A program made the position numbers and the translations under genes. Below the pieces are notes generated by a model. That model saw only the letters and a list, made by a program, of their open reading frames with translations, ran no database searches and was not told the origin of the DNA. A DNA stretch of 64,000 nt from Phytopythium helicoides (Eukaryota; Oomycota; Peronosporomycetes; Pythiales; Pythiaceae), in the NCBI GenBank assembly GCA_024867545.1, contig JANFNE010000037.1:602987-666986 (forward strand), given 5' to 3'. This document shows, piece by piece, positions 8,808 through 18,763 of the stretch; the stretch's first letter is position 1, and each line of letters starts with the position of its first letter.

Positions 8808-10787
8808 TTAAGTTGGCGCTCGACAGAAAACGGTAGGTCTTGGTTGACCACGGAGCATGTAGAAGAGAAGCATGAGCATGTTCTTCGAGGCGTTGACGTC
8901 GCGGTTCACAGTAGTACCAAAGCAGCCATTGGATCGACAATGGAGCACACTATAAACCTTGCACGTCCGCCATTCCTTGTTCGTGCTGTTCTTGACCTTG
9001 CAGAGGCGGAGACTGTACTGGTATTCTAGCTGCCGGTGGCAACGTGAGTGAAGCTTGCTGGTGCGAAACTCATCAATTGGTTGTACACGACAGTAGTTTC
9101 TCAATGTGTGCTCGACTCTCTTGACCGGCCCCGCGGGGCACTTCTTGATAAGTCCAGAGTAATCGGTATTGCTCCAATCTCCAAATCCAACCACCGTTCG
9201 CCTGCCTGCTTGCTGGGTCAGTCTCCGGCAGAGTTCATGTAGCTTCTTCTGCGCAAAGATGTACCGTCCAAAACGCAGGTTGCGGAATCCCTTCGCCCGT
9301 GAAAATCCTAGCAGATTTTCCATACGTGGAATAACGTATCGTGTGTACGTTTCCAGCAACTCGAGCGACGCGGTCTTCTTCGACGGCATCTGACGCTCGG
9401 CCGTCAAAATGTTGGGACGCCGCTCCTTCCAGCAAGCTATCTTCTGGTTGCTCTTGTGGTAGCGAGCATCCTCGTAGAACTCACGAGAAGAGCAGTGGAT
9501 AGTATCGCCGTCCTGATTGGTTGCTACAAACAGATCTCGTCTGCCAGGATCTAGGCCCCACATGACATCGTAGTCTTCTTCCCGAAGTGGGCGGTCTGTC
9601 GCCGGATGGGTTTTCCGCATGACGATGCTGACAGCCTTTCCGTCCGTCACGATCTCTCCTGCGAACTTCTTGTTGGCTGTTTCAAACTTCTCGATATTGA
9701 AGAGACTGTGCCACCAATCGTCTGCGACAGCATTCCAATCGTCACCTTGAGGAGGCACGCGAACACCAGCACGTAGAAGTAGGCTGCGGAGCGCCGTCTT
9801 GCACATCTTGAAGTGCGAGCACTTGAACCCATTCTTTGTCGGCAGGAGACTGAACGTGCGGACCTCTGAGATGTCCTGTCGATGCTGAAACCGGCGATTC
9901 CTCTCCTCAATGGCGGTCAGAATCATGTAGGTGAGAGGAAGCAATCTGTTAGCCTCGTCGGACAAGTAGCCGCTCTCGTTGCGCGGGATCTGCTCTCGCC
10001 AAGCCTGCACCTCGGTATCGTTGCCATTGTAGACAGGGTCCAGGATGCTCTTGATCATGACGTATGCCTCAGCACCATTCAAGTCATAGACCCGCTTGAT
10101 GTGACGGTGAAAGCGACGGTAGAAGTTGCGTACAATCGCGTTCTTGGTGTTACTGGCCATCATTTGGGCTGCGTTCTGCTGCCACCCAGCGGTAATCTGC
10201 CGGTTGCTTGCACGTCGAGCGTCCTCACCTCGCCAAGTGTTGTACAGCGTGACTGATTGCTGGAATGCAGGAGACCCGAGTGTGGAGTTGGCGTTGCAAA
10301 AACGCGATAGGCATCTGTAGAAGAAGACCTGGTTGAGTGGCTCCACTGCATCGCCCAGCTGACACATCCGCACGGCGTGGATGTTGGCGAGGACGTAAGC
10401 CTCCAGCACGGCCTGGTCCATATCCGCCAGCACGGACTCCCACGGCAAAGTCATGGCCTCGTCGCTCTTGCAAAACGCCTTGAGCGATGTCTTGACGCAC
10501 ACAAGCGAGGATTTGGCGTTAGCTGCGTCACGAGCTTCGACTTCGGCTCGTCGCCTCTTTGACTGACTCTTGCGTGGTTCTGCACTGCGCTTCTTCCTTT
10601 TAGACTTAGCACCGCCTGACGTCGGACCAGCTGCACGTGCTGTCTTGGACCGACCTCGACGAGTTGCGGAAGGAATTCTTCTCATTGTGGATCTGCGTAG
10701 CCCTGCGGGAGCTTGCCTGATCTTGGACCTGCCTCGCCGGGGACCTGGATCGCCCTCCGTGCCCGATAGAGCGCGCTTGTTTGCCAT
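8808..10787 (-). CDS. Fanzor-like nuclease (second, divergent lineage), full length
   Basis: Single exon of 659 aa, starting at GCCACCATGG. Residues 1-90 are Arg/Lys-rich with several possible NLS runs (KSKRKKRSAEP, KSQSKRRRAE). A long helical region precedes the nuclease core. RuvC-I is D413 (WGLDPGRRDLFVA) and RuvC-III is D630 (VNRDVNASKNM). At the RuvC-II strand (VVGFGDWSN) the expected Glu is a Gly near residue 536, while E573 in IDEFRTSK lies 37 residues on. That matches the rearranged active site I recall being reported for Fanzor proteins. The zinc finger is atypical: H580-x2-C583 and C617-x4-C622. It shares no obvious similarity with the 1457-3283 protein outside the RuvC/zinc core. 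A truncated relative lies at 56643-57907. Fanzor1 assignment and activity are inferred. Confidence 0.85.
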   Translation of the reverse strand: MANKRALSGTEGDPGPRRGRSKIRQAPAGLRRSTMRRIPSATRRGRSKTARAAGPTSGGAKSKRKKRSAEPRKSQSKRRRAEVEARDAANAKSSLVCVKTSLKAFCKSDEAMTLPWESVLADMDQAVLEAYVLANIHAVRMCQLGDAVEPLNQVFFYRCLSRFCNANSTLGSPAFQQSVTLYNTWRGEDARRASNRQITAGWQQNAAQMMASNTKNAIVRNFYRRFHRHIKRVYDLNGAEAYVMIKSILDPVYNGNDTEVQAWREQIPRNESGYLSDEANRLLPLTYMILTAIEERNRRFQHRQDISEVRTFSLLPTKNGFKCSHFKMCKTALRSLLLRAGVRVPPQGDDWNAVADDWWHSLFNIEKFETANKKFAGEIVTDGKAVSIVMRKTHPATDRPLREEDYDVMWGLDPGRRDLFVATNQDGDTIHCSSREFYEDARYHKSNQKIACWKERRPNILTAERQMPSKKTASLELLETYTRYVIPRMENLLGFSRAKGFRNLRFGRYIFAQKKLHELCRRLTQQAGRRTVVGFGDWSNTDYSGLIKKCPAGPVKRVEHTLRNYCRVQPIDEFRTSKLHSRCHRQLEYQYSLRLCKVKNSTNKEWRTCKVYSVLHCRSNGCFGTTVNRDVNASKNMLMLLFYMLRGQPRPTVFCRAPT

Positions 10788-11221
10788 GGTGGCAAATTAC
10801 ACTGTGAGTAGGGAGATCAGGGTCGGCAGCCGCTTTCGTTCGTTGCCGTTCGAGAGCGAGTGGGCGCTTGACAATTCAAAACATGCTATTGCCCATTTAC
10901 GTGTATGCAGGCAGAGCTGCAAAGGCCGCTTTACTAGCTTGCCGTGGCTCATGATGAAGCTCTGAAGATGCTTCTTATGGCATCTCCAACAAGCAATACG
11001 AACTGTCAATGCAGTGGTGTTGTCATCGCTGGGGGAGGGCATCGCGCAACCCGCTTGAAGCTGATGAACTGCGCTGCCAGCTTGTCAATTGGGCAGCACC
11101 GTAACGACAGGTTCAATTAGTTTCACGTTTTCCGGTTGAGTGAGAGTTTGCGCCGATCTTTGTGCTGAGAAGGGTGAATGTAGAAATGGAGGGGTTTGTG
11201 GCCATCTACCACAGCGCCAAT

Positions 11222-11236
11222 GCCGGGTTCCCCGGC
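11222..11236. other. Terminal hairpin of the Fanzor-like element
   Basis: GCCGGG-TTC-CCCGGC, a 6-bp perfect stem with a 3-base loop, 6 bp inside the element's 5' boundary. The second copy has the same stem with loop TAC at 58365-58379. The loop differs while the stem is kept. Confidence 0.6.
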
Positions 11237-11415
11237 CATTCATCACCAAGCAGCAACACGAAAGCAATGTGTTGTTATTGAAGTTTGGTCCGAATGATGG
11301 TCCGGCCACGCACGTGGATGAGGTTGCGTCGTGCGTCCGCGCCCGCCACAACCGAATCCGCCGGCTGGCCGCATCGTCCACAGTCGTCGCCAGCACTCGC
11401 ACTAGGAGATCTTCC

Positions 11416-12754
11416 ATGAGCTACGCCGACCCGTACGCGCAGGACGCGGACCGCCGACGCGCCGACCTCGCGCGCAAGCTCTCGCTGCTGTAGGTCTCAC
11501 TTGCGGCCAAACACCTTTGCGGATGTATGCGGACGTCTGATTCCGTCTTGCGGACCGCGCAGGCGCTCGCTGCTGCTTGAGCTGCAGGCCGACGCGCTGC
11601 TGCTGAGCTACTCGGCCAACGTCGCGTGGCTCACGAACGGCGCGCGCACGTACGTCAACATGGCGACCGAAGGTGAGCTCCAGCCCAAGTCGATCAGCGT
11701 CCACACGCCGTCCACAGTCCATTGACACTGCGTCCGCTCTGCAGGTGGCGTGGGCTCCATCTACGTAGACGCGAGCTCTGTACGCGTGCTCACGAATGAG
11801 ATCGAGGGCCACCGGCTGCTGAACGAGGAGCTCCGGGGACTTGAGCCGTCCTTTTCGGTCCACGAAGACCCGTGGCACGCACAGCGGCCACACCCGCAGG
11901 TCGCGAGTGAGATTGCGGCCGCTGCGACTGGAAATACCAGTCCCAAGGTGCTGGTGGATGCGTCGAGCGCGGAGCTCGCAGGTCGGCTCTCCCGCCTGCG
12001 TGTCAAGCTCAGTGACTACGAGATGGACGCGTTCCGGTCGCTCGGTGCCGAGTGCGGCCGCGTGATCGGCGAGGTGGCTCACAGCGTCAAGCCTGGCATG
12101 AGCGAGTGGGAGGCTGCGTCCGCACTGGCCGCTGGGCTGCTGGAGAAGGAAATCACGCCCGTAGTGCTGTTGGTGGCCGCGGACGAGCGTGCGGACGCCA
12201 TCCGCCACCCGCTGCCGACGCAGAAGCGTGTCAAGAACAAGCTCATGCTGGTGCTGTGTGGTCGCCGCCATGGTCTAGTGTGTTCGGCTACACGAATGGT
12301 GTACCTAACGAAGTCACCAGACGAGAAGATTCCTGAGGAGCTGCTGCGTCGCCATGACGCTGCGACCTACGTTGACGCCGTGGCGATCGCTGCGTCGCGG
12401 CACGTGGGAACGCCCGCGAACGAGGTGCTGAAGAAGATTCAGGACGCGTACGCGGTCAAGGGTTTCCCTGACGAGTGGACCAAGCACCACCAAGGTGGAT
12501 GCGCCGCCTTCCTTAGCCGCGAGTGGGTCGCCAACCCCACTCTCACGGACCGGGTCGTGGAAACTAGTATGGCGTTTGCGTGGAACCCATCAGTGGCTGG
12601 AACCAAGTCAGAAGACACGATTCTCGTGACGCAGCGGGGGGATGGCGCTGCTGAGGTGGAAGTGATCAGTCAAACTCCCGACTGGCCAATGCTTGAGCAC
12701 GAGGTTGATGGCCAAACGATCACTCGACCTGCCATCCTTCACCTGAAGTTCTAG
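11416..12754 (+). CDS. M24 (aminopeptidase P-like) fold protein lacking canonical metal ligands
   Basis: Exons 11416-11489, 11563-11672 and 11745-12754 total 1194 nt (397 aa); introns are 73 and 72 nt. The N-terminal part resembles a creatinase-type domain (SANVAWLTNGARTYV). The C-terminal part resembles the pita-bread M24 domain (LSDYEMDAFRSLGAE..., RHPLPTQKRVK, HHQGGCAAF, GTKSEDTILVT). The two Asp ligands expected in the strand pair (D...D of Xaa-Pro peptidases) are replaced within LVLCGRRHGLVCSATR. Only a His in HHQGG and the Glu of SEDTILVT could correspond to ligands. Loss of metal peptidase activity is therefore likely, although a related bacterial group carries the same RHP(L/I)PT and CARR motifs. 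No signal peptide. Confidence 0.75.
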
Positions 12755-13314
12755 AGGTGGTAGCGCGTAGAGCCGAACATTTCCTTCGATACACCTTCCA
12801 ATGAAAGGGAAATTTGACATGGTTCAAAAACGCTGTTGGAATGTTATGGAGCTACTTTCCTTCAGTCCGATAAACGAGGGAGTGAGCACCGCCGTCGAAC
12901 ACTCTCATTTTCGTGACTATTGAAACATCATGGCATAAGGTGATATTCGCGATAGCTTGCACCCCACATCTTCAAGAGCGCTGATACCACGATACAGCTC
13001 GTTCGTATGCCTCACCGTCTCCATCCCAATACTATCGTTGACAGTATATGAATCGCAAGCCTTCGGCGTGCAACCCTCCTGATGCGGATGAAGACAAGAC
13101 TCGTATTCGCTCATAAGCCATTCAAGTTTGCTACACGTGTTCGCCGTCATGTCGACATCCAAAACTCTAAGAATGGTTTGGCACACCTTCAGGGTTGCAA
13201 GATCAGAATGGAGAGCTAAAATATATTCACGAGTGTGTCGAATGTTCTGCAAATACCTTTTGTCCGCTTCGATCCCAAAGCCCATCTCGGAGTATTTCAG
13301 TGTACACTTCATCA
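12755..13314. other. Intergenic region between peptidase-like and DENN genes
   Basis: 560 bp without a supported gene. A 132-codon open frame on the minus strand (12917-13315) looks protein-like in composition but has no ATG at its upstream end and no recognisable motif, so it is not called. The right part presumably carries the promoter of the DENN gene. Confidence 0.45.
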
Positions 13315-16300
13315 ATGGCGGGCACGCAAACTCTTCGCATCAGCAGTGTCGATGAGCAGGATGACAGATCTGCACCACAGTCTCCGTCTTCGCTCACGGC
13401 CATTCGCTCGTCTGCTGTCTTTTCAGCCGCCAAGAAACTCGTGCAAGTTCGAGAGAATCTGACCGAGTTTCACAAGAAGGGTGGGATAGTTGGCTGGCTG
13501 CACGGAGATGAAACTGAGGTCCGGGTCACTGAAACAGTGAACGAAGAATCAAACAAACCGGATGAACCGGGTGATTCCTTTGCACTTGCCTACAGTCCGA
13601 AGCGACCGAGCAGAGAGGCGTTCGATCTGTCGCGTTGGCCATCATCGCCTGTTCCAGGAGACAAAGGAGCTCAAGGCTTTGACGACGGGTTGCATACACC
13701 ACCAAGTCCAAGATCTGCATCTACTTCTCCGGTTAAGGTTTGCACTCCCCCATCATCACCAATGTCAACACGACAGTCCTATTCGTCTTCGGTTATCGAG
13801 AGCCTATACGAAAAAGTACTCAAAGCGTCCAATTCGTCGAGTTCCAATTCCCCCAGACTTTCTCTCCAGCCAAGTCCACGCCGCAAGTCCGGACGGGTAG
13901 ACGTCCTTGTGAGCGGATTCGACGACTTTGTCGGTGCGGATGGCTCTCGTCGGTCTCGGGTAAGATACTTTTGTCAAAGTTCCGGCATTCTGCCCACTAA
14001 TTGCCCGACCTGGGAATGTTTAGTACTTTCGAGATCGCACGAGCAGTGACTCCAACATGCTACGGCGCTCTTCGTCAGCTCAATCATTTCCTAGTAGAGT
14101 ACGGGCTTGGACTTCCCTTCCCGAAGTTCCGCCAGTACCAACTCTGACACTTGACGACTGTCTCGGAGATCCAAAACTTGCAGCAGAGTTTGCTTGCGTG
14201 AGTTTGCCTGAAGACCGCGCACTCCTCGCCTTTTATTTCGCGCTCAATGAGTTTGTATGCACCCCAAGGTGTCAGCAGCGTCGGCCCGAACGCTTATTGA
14301 GGCGTTGAACGTACTGCGTGAGAGGACCAAGTCCCCAAATCTGACAACCCCGAGCTCACTCATTGGTGGAGGAGTAGGTCCACGTACAGCTGTAGCACTC
14401 ATGAGAATTCCATCCACCTCCGCTATCAACTTAAGCTCGCTCGATACAACAGATGCACCCCCAGCTGCTGTCTCGTTGTTGATTCGATCTGCGCACGCAG
14501 CAGTGTACGCAGTACTGGAAGTGGCGTTTGACCAGCACTTTCGCATCTCAACAGCTTACCAGCGAGCTCTAATTGATCGCCAAGCACGACTGAATTCAGT
14601 TGATCCCACAAAACTCTTTATTGATGCGCTTCTGGACGACGAGTGGGCTAGTTTTGTGCTGTGGACTTTCCAGTTCCGCCTTAAACGGCACCAACGACTC
14701 AGTTTCCTCATTGATGCGCAATTTCGACTTGAACGAGTGTTTTCCGCCTGTATGATTTCAAGTGGGGACCGCCAGCGCTTTGCGCCACTCGTGAAATACT
14801 TTAATGAAATTCATGACAAGTATTTAGCAACATCTGCTCCCGTGGCTTTGCCGTCCTCCTCATCGGAACCAGAGAGACTCCGAGTGTCTGCGGTTGCTCG
14901 GATCGTGCGTCTTGCAAGTGCTAATAGCGACAGTGACGAGGACTTTCGCGCTCGTCTTGTGGCGACTATGGAAGGTGTTCGAGCGCTTGCTAGAGCAGAA
15001 CGCAACATACTTGTTGTGTCTGAGCGCCTCACCGAGTTCTCCAGCAGCTCACTCTTTCGCGATTTTGTTGCGCTGCCAACAGCACCTAGAGGAGATATGG
15101 TGCGGTTACTTCGCACGGCTAATATCCCATTTCATCAGGCCCCCAAGGGAACTGACGATAGTCGTGATATGGTTGCTGGCGCAGCAAAGAAGAGAAGCGT
15201 AAGGGATTTGATCCACCGAGTGCTATTGTTCGAAGAGAGTCAAGGATCAACTTTAGAGTTCAAGCAGATTTTTCGATGCAGTAGCTCTTGCGACGATGTA
15301 ATGCAGACAGAAGACAGTACGCTGCTGCGAACAGTCGAGGGGTTTATTGTGCCAAGCGGAACAAATGATGTGAATGTTCGTGAGAAAGCCACATTGTTCC
15401 ACTTTGTAACTGGCACAGGGAAAGACACATTGTACGGGGCTGTCCTTCAGTTTTATGCTGATTCCATGACGCGAGGATTATGTGTGTTAGCACGAGCACC
15501 ACTGATTGAATCGCTCCGATGTTATTTGCTCTCGTTATGGCGCTCTATGGATGTAACCAAGCCAGTAGCATTCAGTGAGATCTCCACGAGCAGCATTAAC
15601 ACCGCGCTAGAGGCTGCTGAAAATGCTCTTAACGATTACCTGGCGACTCACTCACAATCAGAAGTTGAAGAAAACAGCTCGATATCGATGCCATTCCTAG
15701 ACACCAAAGTTGAGAAACTTTTTGTGTATCTACCACTCTCAACTATTCTCCGAACATTTGGGTGTCTTATAAGCGAGCGTAAGGTTCTGCTTGTGTCGGC
15801 GAGCCGATCAAAGCTCATCGAGTCGGGTGAAGCATTTCGCTCCTTGCTGTTTCCACTTCAGTGGCCGCACGTTTTTCGCACCTGTGCTACCTCTGGCACT
15901 GCACGAATTCCTACAGTGTCCCTCGCCTTTTCTATTTGGAATGCAGGCAAGTTCGGTGCAGCATTGCGAGCTACCGACTGATGTTGCAGTCGTGGATTTG
16001 GACTGCGGGGATATCACTAGCGACGATGTCCACACCAGTGACCCCGCTCTCACTGCTCTAGAGACCCAGCTGACCCAATTCTACCGCATTCGCGCATCCA
16101 CTCGCGATAATATCGATGGAAATCCAGTCGAGTTCCCAGAGACAGCCGCCAGACGCGTATTCGAGACCCACGTCAGGTCGCTCGTGTCAACGCTCGAGAC
16201 CACGGCATTCCGCTTCGAAACGACCGACAGCAGTCGCAGCAACGACAATAGCAGTCGAACTATGGTGGCTGTCATGGACACATCCTCCACATCAGGAGTC

Positions 16301-16381
16301 GCGACTTCTCCTCTCATGGAGGCGCTACGGCAGTCGCAGGCCTTCTCCGCTCACTTGTGTCGCCCCACGCCAGCTCTGTAG
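13315..16381 (+). CDS. RGS/DENN-domain protein with two apparent frameshifts
   Basis: Exon 1 is 13315-13959. A 64-nt intron (GTAAGA...TTTAG) leads to exon 2 at 14024. The first 240 residues are Ser/Pro-rich. RGS-like segments follow (LGDPKLAAEFACVSLPE... and LFIDALLDDEWASFVLW...). Next come a uDENN-like part (DLIHRVLLFEESQ, EGFIVPSG), the DENN core (LPLSTILRTFGCLISERKVLLVS) and dDENN (VLPLALHEFLQCPSPFLFG, VAVVDLDCGD). DENN proteins are Rab exchange factors. The frame must shift twice: near 14252-14268, and at 15872-15876, where a run of five T would read correctly as four (WPHVF to APVLP). The last ~390 bp are duplicated at 20771-21161. It is either a decaying gene or a sequence with consensus errors. 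Confidence 0.7.
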
Positions 16382-16680
16382 CCATCTATCTCATCCAGAG
16401 AGTGTAGCCATACTCCAAACCGCTACACTACGTGGCCCACACTCAATAGACAATACTGTATACGTCATGTCAAATTATCGCTGCCAGTCACGAGCATGTC
16501 CTTCCTGCTGTGCGAGTACTCGGCGTCGAGCTCCTCTGACGGCGACGCCAGCGCCAGCGAGTCGGAGGCGCGTGGGTCGTCGTCGTCGCGCTGTTCTCCG
16601 CGTTCAGCCGCTCCTGCGCGTTCGGTGGGTGTCGTTTTTGTCTCTGTGCGCGCTCTGGGGGCTGCGTTTCGAGCTGATAA
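15990..16680 (+). repeat. Segmental duplication, copy A (691 bp)
   Basis: Direct repeat of 20771-21459 with about a dozen differences by eye (~98% identity). It covers the C-terminal coding part of the DENN gene, the short intergenic stretch, and exon 1 plus the start of the intron of the small gene that is complete only in copy B (21275-21825). In copy A the small gene's exon 1 (16496-16624) is orphaned, since unrelated sequence follows 16680. Confidence 0.9.
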
Positions 16681-16908
16681 CGTTGCACTTCGTGCAGAAG
16701 CGAGAGCAAGAGTCTGGTTCAGAAGCAACGGGGGTTTCATGACGATAGGAACTGTGGAACCAGGCTTGGATACTTTGATATTTGCTTCACCAAAAAAATT
16801 CAGGAGATTTTTTGTTTTATCTGTTGATGTAGAAAGTTACAGCGTGGCGTTGTCATGATCATTGAAGCTCAGCCAAGAATGCGTTGTTTTGGAAAACTTG
16901 ACAGAGAA

Positions 16909-16925
16909 ACACACACACACACACA
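16909..16925 (+). repeat. (AC)n microsatellite
   Basis: About eight AC units in the short stretch downstream of the kinase stop codon. Confidence 0.85.
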
Positions 16926-16972
16926 TGTCGTATCGTTCATAGGAGCACCAACAGTGCCTAAACACAGTGCGC

Positions 16973-18763
16973 TTACGCGCTGGAGAACTCTTTCAAAACT
17001 TTCTGAAGCTTGAACAGCGCCTCGGGAGCCGTCGGACGACCACTTGGGTCTAAAGTCACACATGCTAGACCCAACTCCACAAGCTCTACGTGTGCTTGGT
17101 CGCTAAACTCGACACGAAGCTTCCCCGCTGCAACCATCTGCAAGATGGCTGCATCAGGTATCTTGCGGCCACTGTTGCTGTTGTCCTTCGCGTGCGAGTA
17201 CGGCAATGTGTGTACATCAAGCTCACTTAACATGACGCCGAACGAGAACATGTCCGCCTTGTCATCATATCTGTCGCCGATCATCACCTCTGGTGCCATC
17301 CACAGTGACGTGCCCACGCCAGCCGTCATCGTGCGGTCCACTCGCTCACGGGAGATGCCAAAGTCTGTCAGCTTCGCGTTGAGCTGGTGATCTAGCAGCA
17401 CATTCTTCGACTTGAGGTCGCGATGGATCACCGGAGGTGACAGCGAGTGGAGGTACGTGAGGGCGTGGGCGATGTGGTAAGCAATCTTGACCTTTTCCAC
17501 GTCAAAGCCTTTTGGGTATTTGGTTGACTCGTACTCTTTGAGCAGACCACGCAAATCCCCTCCAATCATGTACTCGGACAGCATACACAAGTCATTTCGG
17601 GACTCCCATGCCACACCGACAAATGCGACGACACTCGGATGGTCCAGCGAGGCCATCAGCTTGACTTCGGCTAAAAAGGCATTCACATGTTGAAGACTGC
17701 GTCGTGTTTCTGGGAGTAGCATCTTGACAGCAACGTCGTATCCATTGAACCTTCCCTTGTAGACCACACCGAACCCACCTCGATTGAGTAGCGCGCCGAC
17801 AACGACTTTGCGACGATCAACACGGGATCCAACGATTACTTCGTCCTCCCACAGCGCTGAAGCACCTTCAGTGCTACGATGTTGTTGGTCCACCCAGGTG
17901 GAGTTAGTAATTGTTGGACTCCTGCTTGGTTGCTCGTCATGATCGATCTTGGGTGGTACTTCATCCACGAATGGATCTCGATGTGAGGGCTCATTGTATC
18001 GTCGCTTGCGGCGGCAGTACCAGAAAAGAAGCCCAGAGATCAAGAGTACTGTGACAAAACTACTGACAACAATACCGATCAGAGCACCCAAGCTGAGACC
18101 CGTCGACGACGAGATGGTATCCGACGTGTAAAGCGAGTAGGACCAGTCACTGGAGGAAAAACAGGTCTTGTCGGCCATTTCTTGGGAGGTGGCGATGGTG
18201 GTGAAGACGACATCGGAACTGCACCTAGAGGTGTTCTGATACTGAACAGACTTGGCATCTCCATTGTCCAAGATTGTGGCAGTGTAGCTGTGTCCCGAGC
18301 GCGTCGCGAGGCAGTCCCCAGTCGCTACAAGAGCAAGAGTGCCAGCATAAGACCCGTCTCCACACCCACCACCAGTATAGTCATCTTCCGCAACAAACTT
18401 CTGTGAGCCGAATACCGCCAGAAGACTAGCTTCCTTGTCTTCCACACACCATTGTCTGTATCCCACGTGGATTGAGCCAATATAGCTGGGACCGCAAATC
18501 CCCTCGTCCGCAATGCAGGAGGCGTTTTCCATGACAGTCGCATAGTACGGAGTTCCCGAGCACTCCGTCGACTCAAAGATCGCAGTCACGAGGTAGGTGG
18601 TGGGCATCCCTCTAATGAGTGGAGACCCTGGCCAAAGAGCTTTGGTTGTGAGGACGCCAAATGACTTTTGAGTCGCCTGGCCAATTCGCTGAAGGTGGTT
18701 CTGGCTAGACTCTGTGCATTCGCAGGTACGTGGGGTGTGGCAATTTGGATCAAGCGACTTCAT
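16973..18763 (-). CDS. Receptor-like TKL-type protein kinase
   Basis: The frame runs from about 18814 to 16973 but has no ATG before 18763, so I start there (596 aa). A first exon with a signal peptide may be missing. The ectodomain (to about residue 225) is Cys-rich. One membrane helix follows (ALIGIVVSSFVTVLLISGLLF), then a basic stop-transfer CRRKRRY and a Ser/Thr juxtamembrane stretch. The kinase is complete: Gly loop LLNRGGFGVVYKG, VAVK lysine K347, HRDLKSKN with D449, DFG D467, and the APE motif in LWMAPEV. Receptor-like TKL kinases of this layout are common in oomycetes. Ligand and pathway are unknown. The gene lies, with the six-cysteine gene, between the two 690-bp direct repeats. 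Confidence 0.85.
   Translation of the reverse strand: MKSLDPNCHTPRTCECTESSQNHLQRIGQATQKSFGVLTTKALWPGSPLIRGMPTTYLVTAIFESTECSGTPYYATVMENASCIADEGICGPSYIGSIHVGYRQWCVEDKEASLLAVFGSQKFVAEDDYTGGGCGDGSYAGTLALVATGDCLATRSGHSYTATILDNGDAKSVQYQNTSRCSSDVVFTTIATSQEMADKTCFSSSDWSYSLYTSDTISSSTGLSLGALIGIVVSSFVTVLLISGLLFWYCRRKRRYNEPSHRDPFVDEVPPKIDHDEQPSRSPTITNSTWVDQQHRSTEGASALWEDEVIVGSRVDRRKVVVGALLNRGGFGVVYKGRFNGYDVAVKMLLPETRRSLQHVNAFLAEVKLMASLDHPSVVAFVGVAWESRNDLCMLSEYMIGGDLRGLLKEYESTKYPKGFDVEKVKIAYHIAHALTYLHSLSPPVIHRDLKSKNVLLDHQLNAKLTDFGISRERVDRTMTAGVGTSLWMAPEVMIGDRYDDKADMFSFGVMLSELDVHTLPYSHAKDNSNSGRKIPDAAILQMVAAGKLRVEFSDQAHVELVELGLACVTLDPSGRPTAPEALFKLQKVLKEFSSA

Larger units (their letters stand above)
8700..11242 (-). 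mobile_element. Fanzor-like transposable element, copy 1
   Basis: The 5' boundary is placed at 11242 because similarity with the second copy (56643-58385) runs without a break from inside the ORF through ~450 bp of 5' flank. It stops just after a GCCGGG-N3-CCCGGC hairpin followed by CATTCA. The 3' boundary is not known: copy 2 ends inside the ORF, so 8700 is only a minimal guess that includes the direct repeats. No transposase or recombinase gene and no clear terminal inverted repeat or target-site duplication was found. Confidence 0.6.

Noticed and set aside
12917..13315. 132-codon minus-strand frame with ordinary composition
   Set aside because: No ATG at its upstream end, overlaps the DENN gene start and has no recognised motif; could be an old exon but cannot be supported.
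14255..14268. Possible 14-nt intron (GTATGC...CCAAG) that would fix the first DENN frameshift
   Set aside because: Far shorter than any other intron here (shortest credible about 49 nt); a single-base error or mutation is more likely.
16496..16858. 120-codon frame beginning like the small gene at 21275
   Set aside because: It is the orphaned first exon in duplication copy A followed by unrelated sequence; the true second exon is absent.
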